Notes under the pieces: model-generated
What the model saw: the letters and a program-made list of their open reading frames with translations, nothing else
What the model was told of the DNA's origin: nothing
Database searches by the model: none
Part shown: piece after piece, positions 8,775-18,369 of the stretch
Numbering within the stretch: position 1 is the first letter of the stretch
Layout of the letters: every line of letters starts with the position of its first letter
NCBI RefSeq assembly: GCF_026241095.1
Contig: NZ_JAPFGB010000001.1
Location: 124,001-188,000, forward strand
DNA: 64,000 nucleotides
Source of the DNA: Saccharopolyspora sp. NFXS83
Lineage (GTDB): Bacteria; Actinomycetota; Actinomycetes; Mycobacteriales; Pseudonocardiaceae
Direction of reading: 5' to 3'
Translations under genes and position numbers: made by a program

Positions 8775-11087
8775 ATGACCGGCAGTGAACCCCGCTCGGA
8801 ACGCGATGCGCACGTCCTCGGGCGGCGGCGGTTCTTCGGGTACCTGGTGGCGGCCCCGACGCTGGTGGCCGCCGCGGAACTGGGCGTCCCGGAACCGGGC
8901 GCCGCGACCCCGGCGGCGGGGGTGCCGTCGCCGGGCCTGGCCGAGTTCTTCGACGCCAACGACCTGATGACCGCGGCGGCCCGCCCGACCTCGCACCTGA
9001 TCGCGGTCGCCGTGAACGCGGACGGCACGGTCTCGTTCGCGCTGCCGAGGGCCGAAACGGGGCAGGGCATCACGACCTCCACCGCGATGCTCATCGCCGA
9101 GGAACTGCGGCTGCCGGTGGACCGGGTGCGGGTCACGCTCGCCGACGCCCGCCCGGAGCTGGTGTTCAACCAGCTCACCGGCGGTTCCAACACCACGATC
9201 GCGACCTACCTGCCGGTGCGGATCGCCGCCGCGCTGGCGCGGGACGGCTTGCTGGCCGCCGCCGCGGTCGAATTCGGGGCCACGGCGGGGGAACTGGACT
9301 TGCGCGGCGGCGTCATCACCTCGCCCTCCGGGGCCCGCCTCGGGATCGGCGAGCTCGCCGGGAAGGCCGCGAGCACCCGGACGCGGCGGGCCGAGGTGGA
9401 GCTCACCCCGCGCCACGAGCACACCGTCATCGGCACCCCGCACAACCGGATCGACGGGCTCGCCGCCGTCACGGGGCGCAAGGCGTTCGCGATGGACCTG
9501 GCCGTGCCCGGTGCCGCACCGGCGATGGTCTGCCGTCCGCCGACCATCAACGGCGAGGTCCGCGCCGCGACCAACCTCGCCGAGGTGCGCGCCATGCCCG
9601 GCGTCACCGACGTCGTCGTGATCTCCACCGGGGTGGCGGTGCGGGCCGAGACCTTCGGCCAGTGCATCGACGCGGTGCGGGCGCTGGAGGTGACGTGGGA
9701 ACCCGGCTCGGCGGCGGGGAAATCGGACGAGACCGTGCTCGCGGACCTGCGCGCGGCCGAACTCCCCATCGGACCGCGACCACCGGTGGAGGTGGTGGAG
9801 GAGGAGTTCACCTTCCACTTCCGCAGCAACAGCGCGCTGGAACCGAACTGCGCCGTCGCCGACGTGCGGGCCGAGGGCGCCGAGATCTGGTCGAGCCTGA
9901 AATCCCCGATCCTCGCCCAGCAGACCATCGCCGCCGACCTGCGCCTGCCCGTGTCGGCGGTGCGGGTGCACGTCACCGAGGGCGGCGGCTCGTTCGGGCG
10001 CAAGCTGTTCTTCGACGGAGCGCGGGAGGCCGCGGAGATCTCCCGTGCGTTGGGCAAGCCCGTCAAGCTGATGTGGCACCGCGCCGACGACTCCCGGCAG
10101 GGCCGCACCCACCCGATGGCGATCTCCCGCGTGCGGCTCGCGCACGTCGGCAACCGGGTCCTCGGCTACGACCAGCGGCACACCAGCGTGGCCACCGACT
10201 GGAGCCACGGGCTCGGCGAGATCATCACCGCCCTGGTCGGCGGGGCACCCGGCGGCGACATCGCGTTCTCCGAGGTGATGTTCCAGCTCAGCCAGTCCAT
10301 GCCCTACGACTTCGGCCCCACCACGCAGCTGCTCGCCGAGACGGACGGGAGCTTCAACACCGGCAGCATGCGCAACGTCTACTCCCCGGACGTCACCTGC
10401 GGCCGGGAGCTCGTCGTCGACGGTCTCGCCGCGAAGCTGCACGCGGACCCGTACCGGTTGCGGCACGAGTTCCTGCAGGACGACCGGTCCCGCGCGGTGC
10501 TCGCGAAGGCCGCCGAAGTCGGCGACTGGGGGAGGCCGATGCCGCCCGGCACCGCCCAGGGCATCGCGTTCCACGCCGAGTACCGCTGCGCCACCGCCGC
10601 GCTGGTGGAGATCGACTGCACCCCGGAGACGGTCGAGCGGCCCATCCGGGACGGCGTGGCGGGGCCGCGGGTCACCAAGGTCGTCTTCGTCGTCGACGCC
10701 GGGCTGGTCGTGAACCCCCGAGGGCTCGAAGCGCAGCTCATGGGCGGAGCCATGGACGGCATCGCGCTGGCCCTGACCGCCGGGCTGCACCTGCGCGACG
10801 GGTACTTCCTCGAAGCCAGCTGGGACGACTACTCCTACACGAGGCAGTGGAACGTCCCGCCGGAGCTGCAGGTCGTGATCATGCCCGACACCTCGGACGA
10901 GCCGGGCGGGGCGGGCGAACTCGCCGTCTCCGCGACGGTGGCGGCCGTCGCCTGCGCCTACGGGCGCGCCACCGGGAAGCGGCCCACCACCTTCCCGATC
11001 AACCACGGCACGCTCGCCTTCGACCCGAAGCCGACGGTGCCGCCGATCCCCGAATCACCGACCGACGGGCGCGACCACGCCCGCTGA
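8775..11087 (+). CDS. oxiB: Molybdenum hydroxylase large subunit (OxiB-like, Tat-exported)
   Basis: A 770-residue xanthine-dehydrogenase-family subunit that binds the molybdopterin cofactor. It starts with a twin-arginine signal (LGRRRFFGYLV, arginines 17-19). Cofactor-binding segments include GGGSFGRK near residue 402, and the conserved catalytic-glutamate region GGAGELAV lies near residue 710. It resembles aldehyde-oxidising isoquinoline-1-oxidoreductase-type enzymes. Next to lcp it probably oxidises the aldehyde end of isoprenoid cleavage products to carboxylic acids, as proposed for OxiAB of Streptomyces K30. The 2Fe-2S partner follows after 15 bp. Confidence 0.83.
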   Translation: MTGSEPRSERDAHVLGRRRFFGYLVAAPTLVAAAELGVPEPGAATPAAGVPSPGLAEFFDANDLMTAAARPTSHLIAVAVNADGTVSFALPRAETGQGITTSTAMLIAEELRLPVDRVRVTLADARPELVFNQLTGGSNTTIATYLPVRIAAALARDGLLAAAAVEFGATAGELDLRGGVITSPSGARLGIGELAGKAASTRTRRAEVELTPRHEHTVIGTPHNRIDGLAAVTGRKAFAMDLAVPGAAPAMVCRPPTINGEVRAATNLAEVRAMPGVTDVVVISTGVAVRAETFGQCIDAVRALEVTWEPGSAAGKSDETVLADLRAAELPIGPRPPVEVVEEEFTFHFRSNSALEPNCAVADVRAEGAEIWSSLKSPILAQQTIAADLRLPVSAVRVHVTEGGGSFGRKLFFDGAREAAEISRALGKPVKLMWHRADDSRQGRTHPMAISRVRLAHVGNRVLGYDQRHTSVATDWSHGLGEIITALVGGAPGGDIAFSEVMFQLSQSMPYDFGPTTQLLAETDGSFNTGSMRNVYSPDVTCGRELVVDGLAAKLHADPYRLRHEFLQDDRSRAVLAKAAEVGDWGRPMPPGTAQGIAFHAEYRCATAALVEIDCTPETVERPIRDGVAGPRVTKVVFVVDAGLVVNPRGLEAQLMGGAMDGIALALTAGLHLRDGYFLEASWDDYSYTRQWNVPPELQVVIMPDTSDEPGGAGELAVSATVAAVACAYGRATGKRPTTFPINHGTLAFDPKPTVPPIPESPTDGRDHAR

Positions 11088-11102
11088 CCCCAGGAGAGAT
11101 CC

Positions 11103-11579
11103 GTGCCCGAGCACACCTTCCGGCTCAACGGGGAGCAGGTCACCGTCGAGGTGGCCGCGGACGTGCGCCTGCTGTGGGTCCTGCGCGACCTGCTCGGCGT
11201 CACCGGCCCGAAGTACGGCTGCGGCATCAACGTCTGCAAGGCGTGCACCAGCCACCTCAACGGCGACGCCGTGAACCCCTGCGCCATCCCGATCGGCGAC
11301 CTGGACGCCACCGACGAGGTCACCACCATCGAAGGGCTCCCGGCCACGGTGGACGCGGAACTGCACCCGATGCAGCGGGCGTGGCTCGACGGCGACGTCG
11401 TGCAGTGCGGCTACTGCCAACCCGGCCAGATCATGACCGCCGTGGCGCTGCTGCGGCGAGTCGCCGCCGAGGACCGCGAGGTCACCGAAGCCGATCTCGA
11501 CGGCATCCGCAACATCTGCCGCTGCGGCACCTACCCGCGCATCCGCGCCGCGATCAGGGACGCGGCGCGCGACATGTGA
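11103..11579 (+). CDS. oxiA: Molybdenum hydroxylase 2Fe-2S subunit (OxiA-like)
   Basis: A 158-residue electron-transfer subunit. The plant-type ferredoxin cluster uses C40, C45, C48 and C60 (CGINVCKAC...C). The second helical-domain cluster uses C102, C105, C139 and C141 (CGYC...CRC). GTG at 11103 follows AGGAGAG. It lacks its own export signal, so it is likely carried across by the Tat system with OxiB. One small oddity is that its stop is 7 bp from the stop of the convergent XRE regulator, leaving no room for a terminator. Confidence 0.86.
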   Translation: MPEHTFRLNGEQVTVEVAADVRLLWVLRDLLGVTGPKYGCGINVCKACTSHLNGDAVNPCAIPIGDLDATDEVTTIEGLPATVDAELHPMQRAWLDGDVVQCGYCQPGQIMTAVALLRRVAAEDREVTEADLDGIRNICRCGTYPRIRAAIRDAARDM

Positions 11580-11586
11580 GCCGCGA

Positions 11587-12444
11587 TCAGGCCTTCCAGT
11601 CGTCGGCCACCGCCGAGATGAAGGCGCTGGAGTCCTTCGGCGGCAGGGCGACGCCGCAAACCCGCTCGAAGGCCGTCAGGTAGTCGCCGGTGTCGGCCGG
11701 TTTGTCCAGGAAGCGCGAGCCCGCGGCGTCGCCCACGTGCACCACCTGCGGGTCGGCGTCGTCCGGGAAGGAGAACACCGAGATCCGCTCGCCCATCAGC
11801 GGATGCCCGCCGTGCCCGAACGGCAGCACCTGGATCGTCACGTTGCGGCGGTAGCCCATCAGCACCAGGTGCTCCAGCTGCTGGCGCATCACCACCGGGC
11901 CGCCGACGGACCGGCGCAGCGCCGCCTCGTCGAGCACTGCCCACAGCTCCAGCGGCTCGTTGCCCAGCAGCCGCTGCTGGCGGGTCGTGGTGACGGTGAG
12001 CCGCTCCTGGCGGTCGGACTCACCGGGCACGTGCAGTTCGGTGTCGAACAGGGCCGCGCTGTACTCCGCGGTGTGCAGCAGCTCCGGGATGGGGTCGGCA
12101 CCGAAGCAGCTCACCGCCTTCGCGGCGGTCTCCAGGCCGAGGTGCGTCTCGAAGCCGGGGCGCTGCGCGGTCGTCGGGTACCGCTGCCACCAGCCGCGCT
12201 CCTTGGAGCCCTGGGCGAGCTCGATCAGATCGGTGATCCGGTCGCCGCCGATGCCGTAGAACTCGGCCATCAACCGCACGTCGGAGGTGCGCACCGGCAC
12301 CCGGCCCAGTTCGATCTGGCTGATCTTGCCCTGGGAGCAGTCCAGGTGGGCGGCCACCTCGCGGTGCGTGCGGCCCGCCTTCTCCCGGAGCTTGCGCAGT
12401 TCGCCGCCGAGGCGCCGGCGGTGCACGGTCGGACTGTTATGCAC
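11587..12444 (-). CDS. XRE-family regulator with DUF5753-type C-terminal domain
   Basis: A 285-residue protein with an N-terminal helix-turn-helix (REVAAHLDCSQGKISQIELGR, residues ~25-46) and a C-terminal domain typical of the many actinobacterial DUF5753 regulators (HTAEYSAALF, RRQQLL-type stretch, VLPFGHGGHP, and a terminal FERVCGVAL). GTG at 12444 is preferred over upstream codons because GGAGG lies 6 nt before it. Such genes often pair with a small DUF397 protein, but none is adjacent here. A perfect GTATTAATAC palindrome at 12545-12554, 100 bp upstream, may be its operator. Target genes are unknown. Confidence 0.8.
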   Translation of the reverse strand: MHNSPTVHRRRLGGELRKLREKAGRTHREVAAHLDCSQGKISQIELGRVPVRTSDVRLMAEFYGIGGDRITDLIELAQGSKERGWWQRYPTTAQRPGFETHLGLETAAKAVSCFGADPIPELLHTAEYSAALFDTELHVPGESDRQERLTVTTTRQQRLLGNEPLELWAVLDEAALRRSVGGPVVMRQQLEHLVLMGYRRNVTIQVLPFGHGGHPLMGERISVFSFPDDADPQVVHVGDAAGSRFLDKPADTGDYLTAFERVCGVALPPKDSSAFISAVADDWKA

Positions 12445-12651
12445 CCTCGACCTCCGAGCGGACGGTGTCGGGGCGCGCCTCATCGCTGCTGGTCACGTCC
12501 ACGACGATCGCACACGGCATTCGAGTCATCGACTGGTGAGACCGAGTATTAATACGTCGGTTGCCGTATCGGGTCTGATCATTTCGGTTCCACGATCACT
12601 CGGCCACTCGCCGGAACCGGCCGCTGAGCTGCGCGAACACCCCCGGAACAC

Positions 12652-12687
12652 GACGACGCCCGCCGGGATCTCCCAGCGGGCGTCGTC
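12652..12687 (-). terminator. Hairpin terminator after phoU
   Basis: A 12-bp perfect stem GACGACGCCCGC / GCGGGCGTCGTC with a 12-nt loop, ending 12 bp beyond the phoU stop on the minus strand. No T tract. Confidence 0.65.
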
Positions 12688-12698
12688 GCTCGATCAGG

Positions 12699-13346
12699 TC
12701 AACTCGTGGGCATGCTGCCCGTCACGGTGAACACGACCCGGCGGCCGACGGCGACCGCGTGGTCGGCGAACCGCTCGTAGAACCGGCCGAGCAGGGTGAC
12801 GTCGACGGCGGCGGCCACCCCGTGCGACCAGTCGGGCCGCATCATCACGGTGAACAGGTGCCGGTGCAGGTCGTCCACGGCGTCGTCGGCGGCCTCGAGG
12901 TCGCGGGCGGCCTCGATGTCCCTGGAACGGATCACCGCGGCGGCGCGTCCGCACAGGTCCACGGCGACGCGCCCCATCTCGGCGAAGTACTCCTGCACCG
13001 GCTCGGGGAGCACGGGCTGCGGGTGCCTGCGGCGGGCCGTCTTCGCGACGTGCAGCGCCAGGTCGCCCATGCGCTCCAAGTCCTCGGCCGCGTGGATGGT
13101 GGAGATGACGGTGCGCAGGTCACCCGCGACGGGCGCCTGCAGGGCCAGCAGGCCGAAGGCCTGCTCCTCGGCACGTGCACGGGCCTCGTCGACGTGCACG
13201 TCCTCCTCGATGACCTGCTCGGCCAGAGTCAGATCGGCCTCCAGCAGCGCCTTCGTGGCACGCTCCATCGCCGTTCCGACCATGGTCGACATCGAGGCGA
13301 GCTCCTCGGCGAGATCGCCGAGCTGTTCCTGGTAGACCTCACGCAT
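12699..13346 (-). CDS. phoU: Phosphate transport regulator PhoU
   Basis: PhoU links Pst transporter activity to the PhoR/PhoP two-component system. The 215-residue all-helical protein has two PhoU repeats, each with the metal-binding region ([20 protein letters not shown] near residue 75 and [19 protein letters not shown] near 185). ATG at 13346 (MREVYQEQL) is the usual PhoU start and has AAGGTGA upstream. It is transcribed convergently to pst, 7.8 kb away, with the rubber-oxidation cluster in between. Confidence 0.93.
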   Translation of the reverse strand: MREVYQEQLGDLAEELASMSTMVGTAMERATKALLEADLTLAEQVIEEDVHVDEARARAEEQAFGLLALQAPVAGDLRTVISTIHAAEDLERMGDLALHVAKTARRRHPQPVLPEPVQEYFAEMGRVAVDLCGRAAAVIRSRDIEAARDLEAADDAVDDLHRHLFTVMMRPDWSHGVAAAVDVTLLGRFYERFADHAVAVGRRVVFTVTGSMPTS

Positions 13347-13519
13347 GCCGGTCACCTTACTTCCGGGAAGAATCGGACAAGACGCACGATGGTGAATCAG
13401 CGGTGAACGGACCATGATGGGCTCGTTCGAGTGGTATCGCAGGGCTCACCATCCGATCAGAGGTGCCCGCGCCTCGACAAGGCGGAAACGGAGCAAATCG
13501 GACACCGCCGGATGTCGGC

Positions 13520-16500
13520 TCAGCCGCACATGTCGGTTCCCGCGTTCACCGTCGAGAGGTCGCTCGGCATCTCCGGCTGCGCCCCGCCGGGCGCCTGCAC
13601 CGCTCCGTCGAAGCCGGTGCCCAGCTCCAGCCGCAGCTCGTCGCCCGCCGCCGGGTCCTGCTCGGTCGTCGCGCCCGGGACCGAGGACGCCAGCAACCGG
13701 GCCGCCGCCGAGTTCGCCGCGCTGTGCCGCACGACCGTCCGCGAGCCCGGCCGCGCCAGCGTCTCCGAGCCGGACACCACGTAACCGGCCTTGCCGAGCT
13801 GATCCGCGGTGCGACCGGCCAAGCCGTCCTCACCTGAGGCGTTGACGACGCGCACCGGCACGTCGGAGGGCTTCGCCGTGGCCGCACCGGTGCCGAACGC
13901 GGCGGGAGCGGTCGACGCGGGCCCCGCGCCGCCCGCCGGCCCCGAGGCGGCGGGTTGCCGCTGCGCCACCGGGGCGTCCTCGATGATGGCGCGGAAGAGC
14001 CCGGCCGCGTCGGCCTGGTTGAGCTCCTCCATCCCCTCGTCGTTGGCGTAACCGGTGGTCGGCACCGTGATGAAGGTGATCTTGCCCGCGTCCATGCCCT
14101 GCATGGAGCGGCCCAGTTCGAGCAGCTGGTCGGTGCCGACGTTCTCGCCGAACGTGTTCGCCGCGACCGCGTCGACGAAGCCGCTGAGCTTCTGCGGATC
14201 CATCAGGACCTGGCCGGACATGGCCTTGCGCAGCAACGAGGACAGGAACAGCTGCTGGCGCTGCATCCGCCCGTAGTCCGAGGTCGGGTCGCCCTCCACG
14301 TAGCGGGCGCGCACATAGTTCAGCGCCTGCGTGCCGGTGAGGGTCTGCGGGCCCGCGTTCGGCAGCACCACGCCGAGCTTGCGGTCCACGATCGGGATGT
14401 TCGAGCAGATGTCCACGCCGTGCATCGCGTCGACCATGGACTTGAAGCCCTGGAAGTCGATGCCGAGGAAGTTCGTCACCGACAGGCCGGACAGCTGCTG
14501 CACGACCTTGGTGGTGCACTTCGGCCCACCGACCGCGTAGGCCTCGTTCAGCTTCGTCGCCGGACGCGCCGGGACCTGCTCGCCGGTGTACTCGCCGGTG
14601 TCGGGGTTCCAGCGCTCGCAGCTCGGGATGTCGACCTGCAGGTCGCGCGGGAAGGAGACGACGAGCACGCGGCTCCGGTCCGCCGGGATGTGCGCGATCA
14701 TCGTCGAGTCGGCGCGCGCGCCGGGCTCGTCGGTGGTGTCGCCGACACCGTCCGCGGCGGTCGAGCCCGCGCGGGTGTCGGAGCCCAGCAGCAGGAAGTT
14801 GCGGTCGCCGGACTGCTTCGAGATGTCCTTGATGGACGACGAGTTCGGGTCGAGCGCCGCGATGTCCTTGAACTTCGCGTCCACCCACGCCTTCGCGCTC
14901 CAGCCGATCCCGGTCGCCACGAAGATCGTCAGCGCGGCGGCCACCGCGAGCGCCTTGAGGATGCGGATGGTGCGGCGCTTGCGCTGCTCCTTCTTCCAGT
15001 CCATCCGGGAGGCGCCCGCCTCGCGGCCCTCGACGAAGTCGAACGGCATGTCGCGGCCCAGTTCGGGTTCCTTGCGCATGCCGAACAGCCACGAGTACTT
15101 CTTGCGCCGCGCGTCCTCCTCCACGGCGATCTGGTCGTGCACCGCGGAGAACCGGGCCAGCGTCGCGTCGATCTGGCGGATCTCGTCGCTGTCGCCGCTC
15201 GCGTCGTCCTCGTCGGCGTCGTCACCGGTGACCGGTGCGACGACGGCGGTCTCGTCCGCGGCCTTGTCGGGCCGCGAGCTCTTGTCGGGCCGGGCCGCCT
15301 TGTCGGGACGTCCGGGCTTGGCCCCGGGAGCGCGGGTGACCTTGGTGCCTTCGCCCGCGGCGGGTTCCGGTTCGGCGGGCACGGCGGGGACCACCGCGGT
15401 CGCCTCGGGATCTTCGGACGGGGCCGACGCCGGACGCGCGGGACCGGGCCGTCCCGGACGGCCGGGCCGCCCCTGGGGCTGGCGTTCGCCCTCGTTGGCC
15501 GGTGCCTCCCGGCGCCTGGGCGGAGCCTCGGGCTCCGCGGCCGGTTCCCCGGCGAGCGCCTGCGTGATGTGGGTGGCCTCGGCGTCCTGAGCGGCTCCCA
15601 GCGCGCCTGCGGCGGCCTGCGGCGGGGACGACGGGCGGCGGCGCTGCTGCGGCTCCTGCGGCGGACGCGGCTGGCGTCCAGGAGCGGGCTGCCTGCCGGT
15701 CTGCGGGTGACCGGGCCGACCGGGCGGACGGGCCTCGCCCTGGTCCGCCGGTGGCTCGGCGGCCCGGCGTCCACCGGGCCGCGGTTCTTGCGGAGCGGCA
15801 GGTGCGTGCGGAGCGGGCGCCCGGTTCTGCGGCCCGGCGGGGCCTTGCTGGCCGGGTCCTTGCTGCGGTCGAGCCGGTGCCGACCACTCCTGCGCCTGCC
15901 GATCTTGCGGCGCGGGCGGTTGCACCGGACCCTGCGGAGCCGCGGGCGGCTGCTGGGGGCGCTGCGGAGCCTGCCGGTTCGGCGGCGCGGGCTGCTGGGT
16001 GCCGAGCGGCTCGGAGTGCCTGCCCTCGCCGGGAGGGCGGGTCGGTGCGGCGGGCCGGGTGCGCCCGGTCGGGGGCCGGGAGGCCGACTCCGGCGGGGTC
16101 CAGTCGGACCGGCGTTCGGCGGGCTGACCGCTGCGGGTGGAACGTCCGCGGGACGGTGCCTGCGCCGACGCCTGCGGGGCGTGGTGCGAACCGGGCGACT
16201 CGGTGCCGCCCTGCGGGCTCGCCGGCGGCTGCTGCGCCGGGGGTTGCTGCGCGGAGGACTGCGGGGGCTCGGGGCGAGCGCGACGCCCGCCGCCGTTCGG
16301 CGTTTCGGGCTCGGCGGCTCGGCGGTGCGAGCCGGTGCCCGCGCCGGGCGCCTTGCCGTGCTTGGAGAGCAGGTCGAACACCCGCGTACCGCCGGTGCCG
16401 TCGTCACCTAATGCGCGACGGCGGCGCCCGGACTGCTGGTCGGGGGCGTTGTCCTCGTCCGGGCCCCCGTCTTGGTGGGGACTGTGGTGCCCGTGCTGGC

Positions 16501-16609
16501 CATGCCGGGGGTCCTGCGGCACCCGTGTTCCCTCCCCACCGTCGAAGTCGATGGTGTCGTCGTTCGGTATGGGCGTCAGCGGTCGACTCCCCGAAGTCCT
16601 ATCGCTCAA
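13520..16609 (-). CDS. LytR-CpsA-Psr family ligase with long disordered N terminus
   Basis: LCP proteins transfer undecaprenyl-linked glycopolymers to peptidoglycan; in actinobacteria they attach arabinogalactan or other wall polymers. The 1029 residues divide into a roughly 500-residue Pro/Gln/Arg-rich low-complexity region, a charged linker, one transmembrane helix (~540-563), the extracellular LCP domain (~600-790; FLLLGSDTRAG, SFPRDLQVDIP, ALNYVRARY) and a C-terminal LytR_C domain (~915-1005). Typical family length is 300-550, so the cytoplasmic extension is exceptional. The TTG start at 16609 is uncertain because its possible ribosome site is close; a start inside the extension is possible. 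Confidence 0.85.
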   Translation of the reverse strand: MSDRTSGSRPLTPIPNDDTIDFDGGEGTRVPQDPRHGQHGHHSPHQDGGPDEDNAPDQQSGRRRRALGDDGTGGTRVFDLLSKHGKAPGAGTGSHRRAAEPETPNGGGRRARPEPPQSSAQQPPAQQPPASPQGGTESPGSHHAPQASAQAPSRGRSTRSGQPAERRSDWTPPESASRPPTGRTRPAAPTRPPGEGRHSEPLGTQQPAPPNRQAPQRPQQPPAAPQGPVQPPAPQDRQAQEWSAPARPQQGPGQQGPAGPQNRAPAPHAPAAPQEPRPGGRRAAEPPADQGEARPPGRPGHPQTGRQPAPGRQPRPPQEPQQRRRPSSPPQAAAGALGAAQDAEATHITQALAGEPAAEPEAPPRRREAPANEGERQPQGRPGRPGRPGPARPASAPSEDPEATAVVPAVPAEPEPAAGEGTKVTRAPGAKPGRPDKAARPDKSSRPDKAADETAVVAPVTGDDADEDDASGDSDEIRQIDATLARFSAVHDQIAVEEDARRKKYSWLFGMRKEPELGRDMPFDFVEGREAGASRMDWKKEQRKRRTIRILKALAVAAALTIFVATGIGWSAKAWVDAKFKDIAALDPNSSSIKDISKQSGDRNFLLLGSDTRAGSTAADGVGDTTDEPGARADSTMIAHIPADRSRVLVVSFPRDLQVDIPSCERWNPDTGEYTGEQVPARPATKLNEAYAVGGPKCTTKVVQQLSGLSVTNFLGIDFQGFKSMVDAMHGVDICSNIPIVDRKLGVVLPNAGPQTLTGTQALNYVRARYVEGDPTSDYGRMQRQQLFLSSLLRKAMSGQVLMDPQKLSGFVDAVAANTFGENVGTDQLLELGRSMQGMDAGKITFITVPTTGYANDEGMEELNQADAAGLFRAIIEDAPVAQRQPAASGPAGGAGPASTAPAAFGTGAATAKPSDVPVRVVNASGEDGLAGRTADQLGKAGYVVSGSETLARPGSRTVVRHSAANSAAARLLASSVPGATTEQDPAAGDELRLELGTGFDGAVQAPGGAQPEMPSDLSTVNAGTDMCG

Positions 16610-16780
16610 CGCTCCCGAGATAGTACGGCTGATCGCCCGAACTGACGATAGTGGGCGACAATTTCTTCACAATCAGTGCACGATTCACTGAGATTGTGCG
16701 CCGTATCGGCCAACTGTGTTACGCCACCTGACCGGCGTGGACACCCAAAGTAGGTACGACCGGTTCCCGGGTGATCGCTC

Positions 16781-17671
16781 TCAGTAGCCGAGCAATCTGG
16801 CCCCGGTTCGGCGCTCGGCGGCGAGCCCGGCGATGTGGACTTCGCTGGCGGAGCGGTAGGCGACCGCGTTGCGCCCGGACTGCTTCGCCGCGTAAAGCAG
16901 GGCGTCCGCGCCGATGAGCTGCTGCTCGGCGGTGGCGGTGGGCGAGGTCTGCTGGCCCGTGTCGGGTTCGTGCGCCATCCCGATGCTCACGGTGACGCGC
17001 AGTCCCGGAGCGAGTTGTGACCAAGGGAACCGTTCGATGCGGATCCGGGCCGCTTCGCACACGGCGACGGCGCGGGCGGCGTCGATGGTGGGCAGCACGA
17101 GCACGAACTCCTCGCCGCCGTAGCGGGCGCAGAACGAGCCGGACGGCAGCGCCTCCTGCAGCAGCTCGACGACGCGTTGCAGCACGCGGTCGCCGAGCAG
17201 GTGCCCGTAGGTGTCGTTGACCTGCTTGAACCAGTCCAGGTCGACGAGCCCGACGGCGAGCCCGCCCGCGCTGTCCACGGCGAGCAGGTCGGCGAGGCGT
17301 TCGTCGAGGTACCGCCGGTTGTAGCTGGCGGTGAGGCTGTCGCGCAGGCTCTGCTCGCGGGCTTCCGCGTGCTCGCGCCGGAGCCGGTTCACCTCGTGCC
17401 GCAGCTGTTCCGGAACGCGCGGGGTGTCCTGCGTGGAGAGCAGGTCCAGCGCGGAGCGCAGGTGGTGGTAGGCCTGCCGCCACTGGCCCCGGGAGGCGAG
17501 CAGTGCCGCGATCGACTCGTGCAGTTCCACCATGCCGCCCTCGTTGGCGAGCTCGTGGCGCGTGCGTCGAGGCCCGAGATCCGGCGGTGGCGCCGGCGCG
17601 GGGCACAACGAACGCGCGACGTCCTCGCGCAGAGGTTCGGGTCCGGCGACACCGTCGCGCAATCCGGTCAT
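16781..17671 (-). CDS. GGDEF-domain diguanylate cyclase
   Basis: Synthesises c-di-GMP from two GTP. Of 296 residues, the first 125 form a predicted helical, TPR-like or coiled region (QWRQAYHHLRSALDLL) that may sense a partner. A GGDEF domain follows, with the active-site motif RYGGEEF near residue 182 and the GTP-binding segment DLDWFKQVNDTYGHLLGD. The inhibitory RxxD motif is not evident. ATG at 17671 is chosen because GGAGGTGA lies 5-6 nt upstream. No EAL domain and no transmembrane segment were seen, so it is probably cytosolic. Confidence 0.88.
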   Translation of the reverse strand: MTGLRDGVAGPEPLREDVARSLCPAPAPPPDLGPRRTRHELANEGGMVELHESIAALLASRGQWRQAYHHLRSALDLLSTQDTPRVPEQLRHEVNRLRREHAEAREQSLRDSLTASYNRRYLDERLADLLAVDSAGGLAVGLVDLDWFKQVNDTYGHLLGDRVLQRVVELLQEALPSGSFCARYGGEEFVLVLPTIDAARAVAVCEAARIRIERFPWSQLAPGLRVTVSIGMAHEPDTGQQTSPTATAEQQLIGADALLYAAKQSGRNAVAYRSASEVHIAGLAAERRTGARLLGY

Positions 17672-17933
17672 CGCTGTCACCTCCCGTCCGTGGTGTCGTC
17701 GGCTCCGGCGGGTCGCTTGAGGCGCCGGGACGCGCGTACTGCGGAATTCGCTCATCCGGCTTACCTGTCCTTGCTCCGAATTGGTGAGTGCGTCTCACGT
17801 AGCCGGACTGCCTTGGTGTGTACCGGGCCGGGAGATCGGGTGGAAGCGAATCGACGTGTCCCCACCCGCACGGACGAATCGATCACGCCGTGTTCCACAT
17901 CACTGCTGGGCAAAGCGCCGCTCTCCGCTCGTG

Positions 17934-18362
17934 TCATGAGCCGCTGCCGTTGGGGCAGGGCGCGAATCCGTGCACTCGGCCGTCGAGGAGCACGAGGTGC
18001 TGCGATCCGATCTGCCTGCCGGTGATCGTGCCCTCGTGACGGACCGTTACTTCCACGCCGATCACCCACACTTCACCGCGCGGCGGCCCGGTCTCGTCCG
18101 GCGAGTAGGCCGGGTCGGGCCGCAGCGTGCTCAGCGCCGGGTCGAGTTCCACGGTGAGCCCGTCGAGTTCGCAGGTCCGGTCCGCGTAGTCGGGGTGCTG
18201 GGTCCGGCCGAAGAAGTCCTGCTGGGCGAGCGGCCCTTGCCGCGCGGTGGCGTTGTTCGCGGCGAAGTACTCGCGGACCTGCTGTTCCCGCGGAGGTACG
18301 CCGGGCATGGCGGAGCATCCCGCGAGCGCGCACGCCGCGAGGCACAGGAGTGCGGTCCGCAT
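17934..18362 (-). CDS. Small secreted lipoprotein, function unknown
   Basis: 142 residues with a lipoprotein signal (LLCLAACALAGCS, lipidated Cys16) and a mature domain of about 125 residues that I do not recognise. It contains a cysteine pair (TCELDGL and APCPNG) that could form a disulfide. Its start is 7 bp from the dusB stop, so it is probably co-transcribed with dusB. Confidence 0.72.
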   Translation of the reverse strand: MRTALLCLAACALAGCSAMPGVPPREQQVREYFAANNATARQGPLAQQDFFGRTQHPDYADRTCELDGLTVELDPALSTLRPDPAYSPDETGPPRGEVWVIGVEVTVRHEGTITGRQIGSQHLVLLDGRVHGFAPCPNGSGS

Positions 18363-18369
18363 CGCCCGG

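Noticed and set aside
7161-11006. 1281-codon open frame on the minus strand
   Set aside because: It lies opposite oxiB and lcp2, whose products have clear domains. The frame is His/Arg/Gly/Asp-rich and repetitive, a known artefact of high-G+C antisense.
13955-16411. 818-codon plus-strand frame
   Set aside because: Antisense of the LCP-family gene; low-complexity composition, no ribosome site, no domain.
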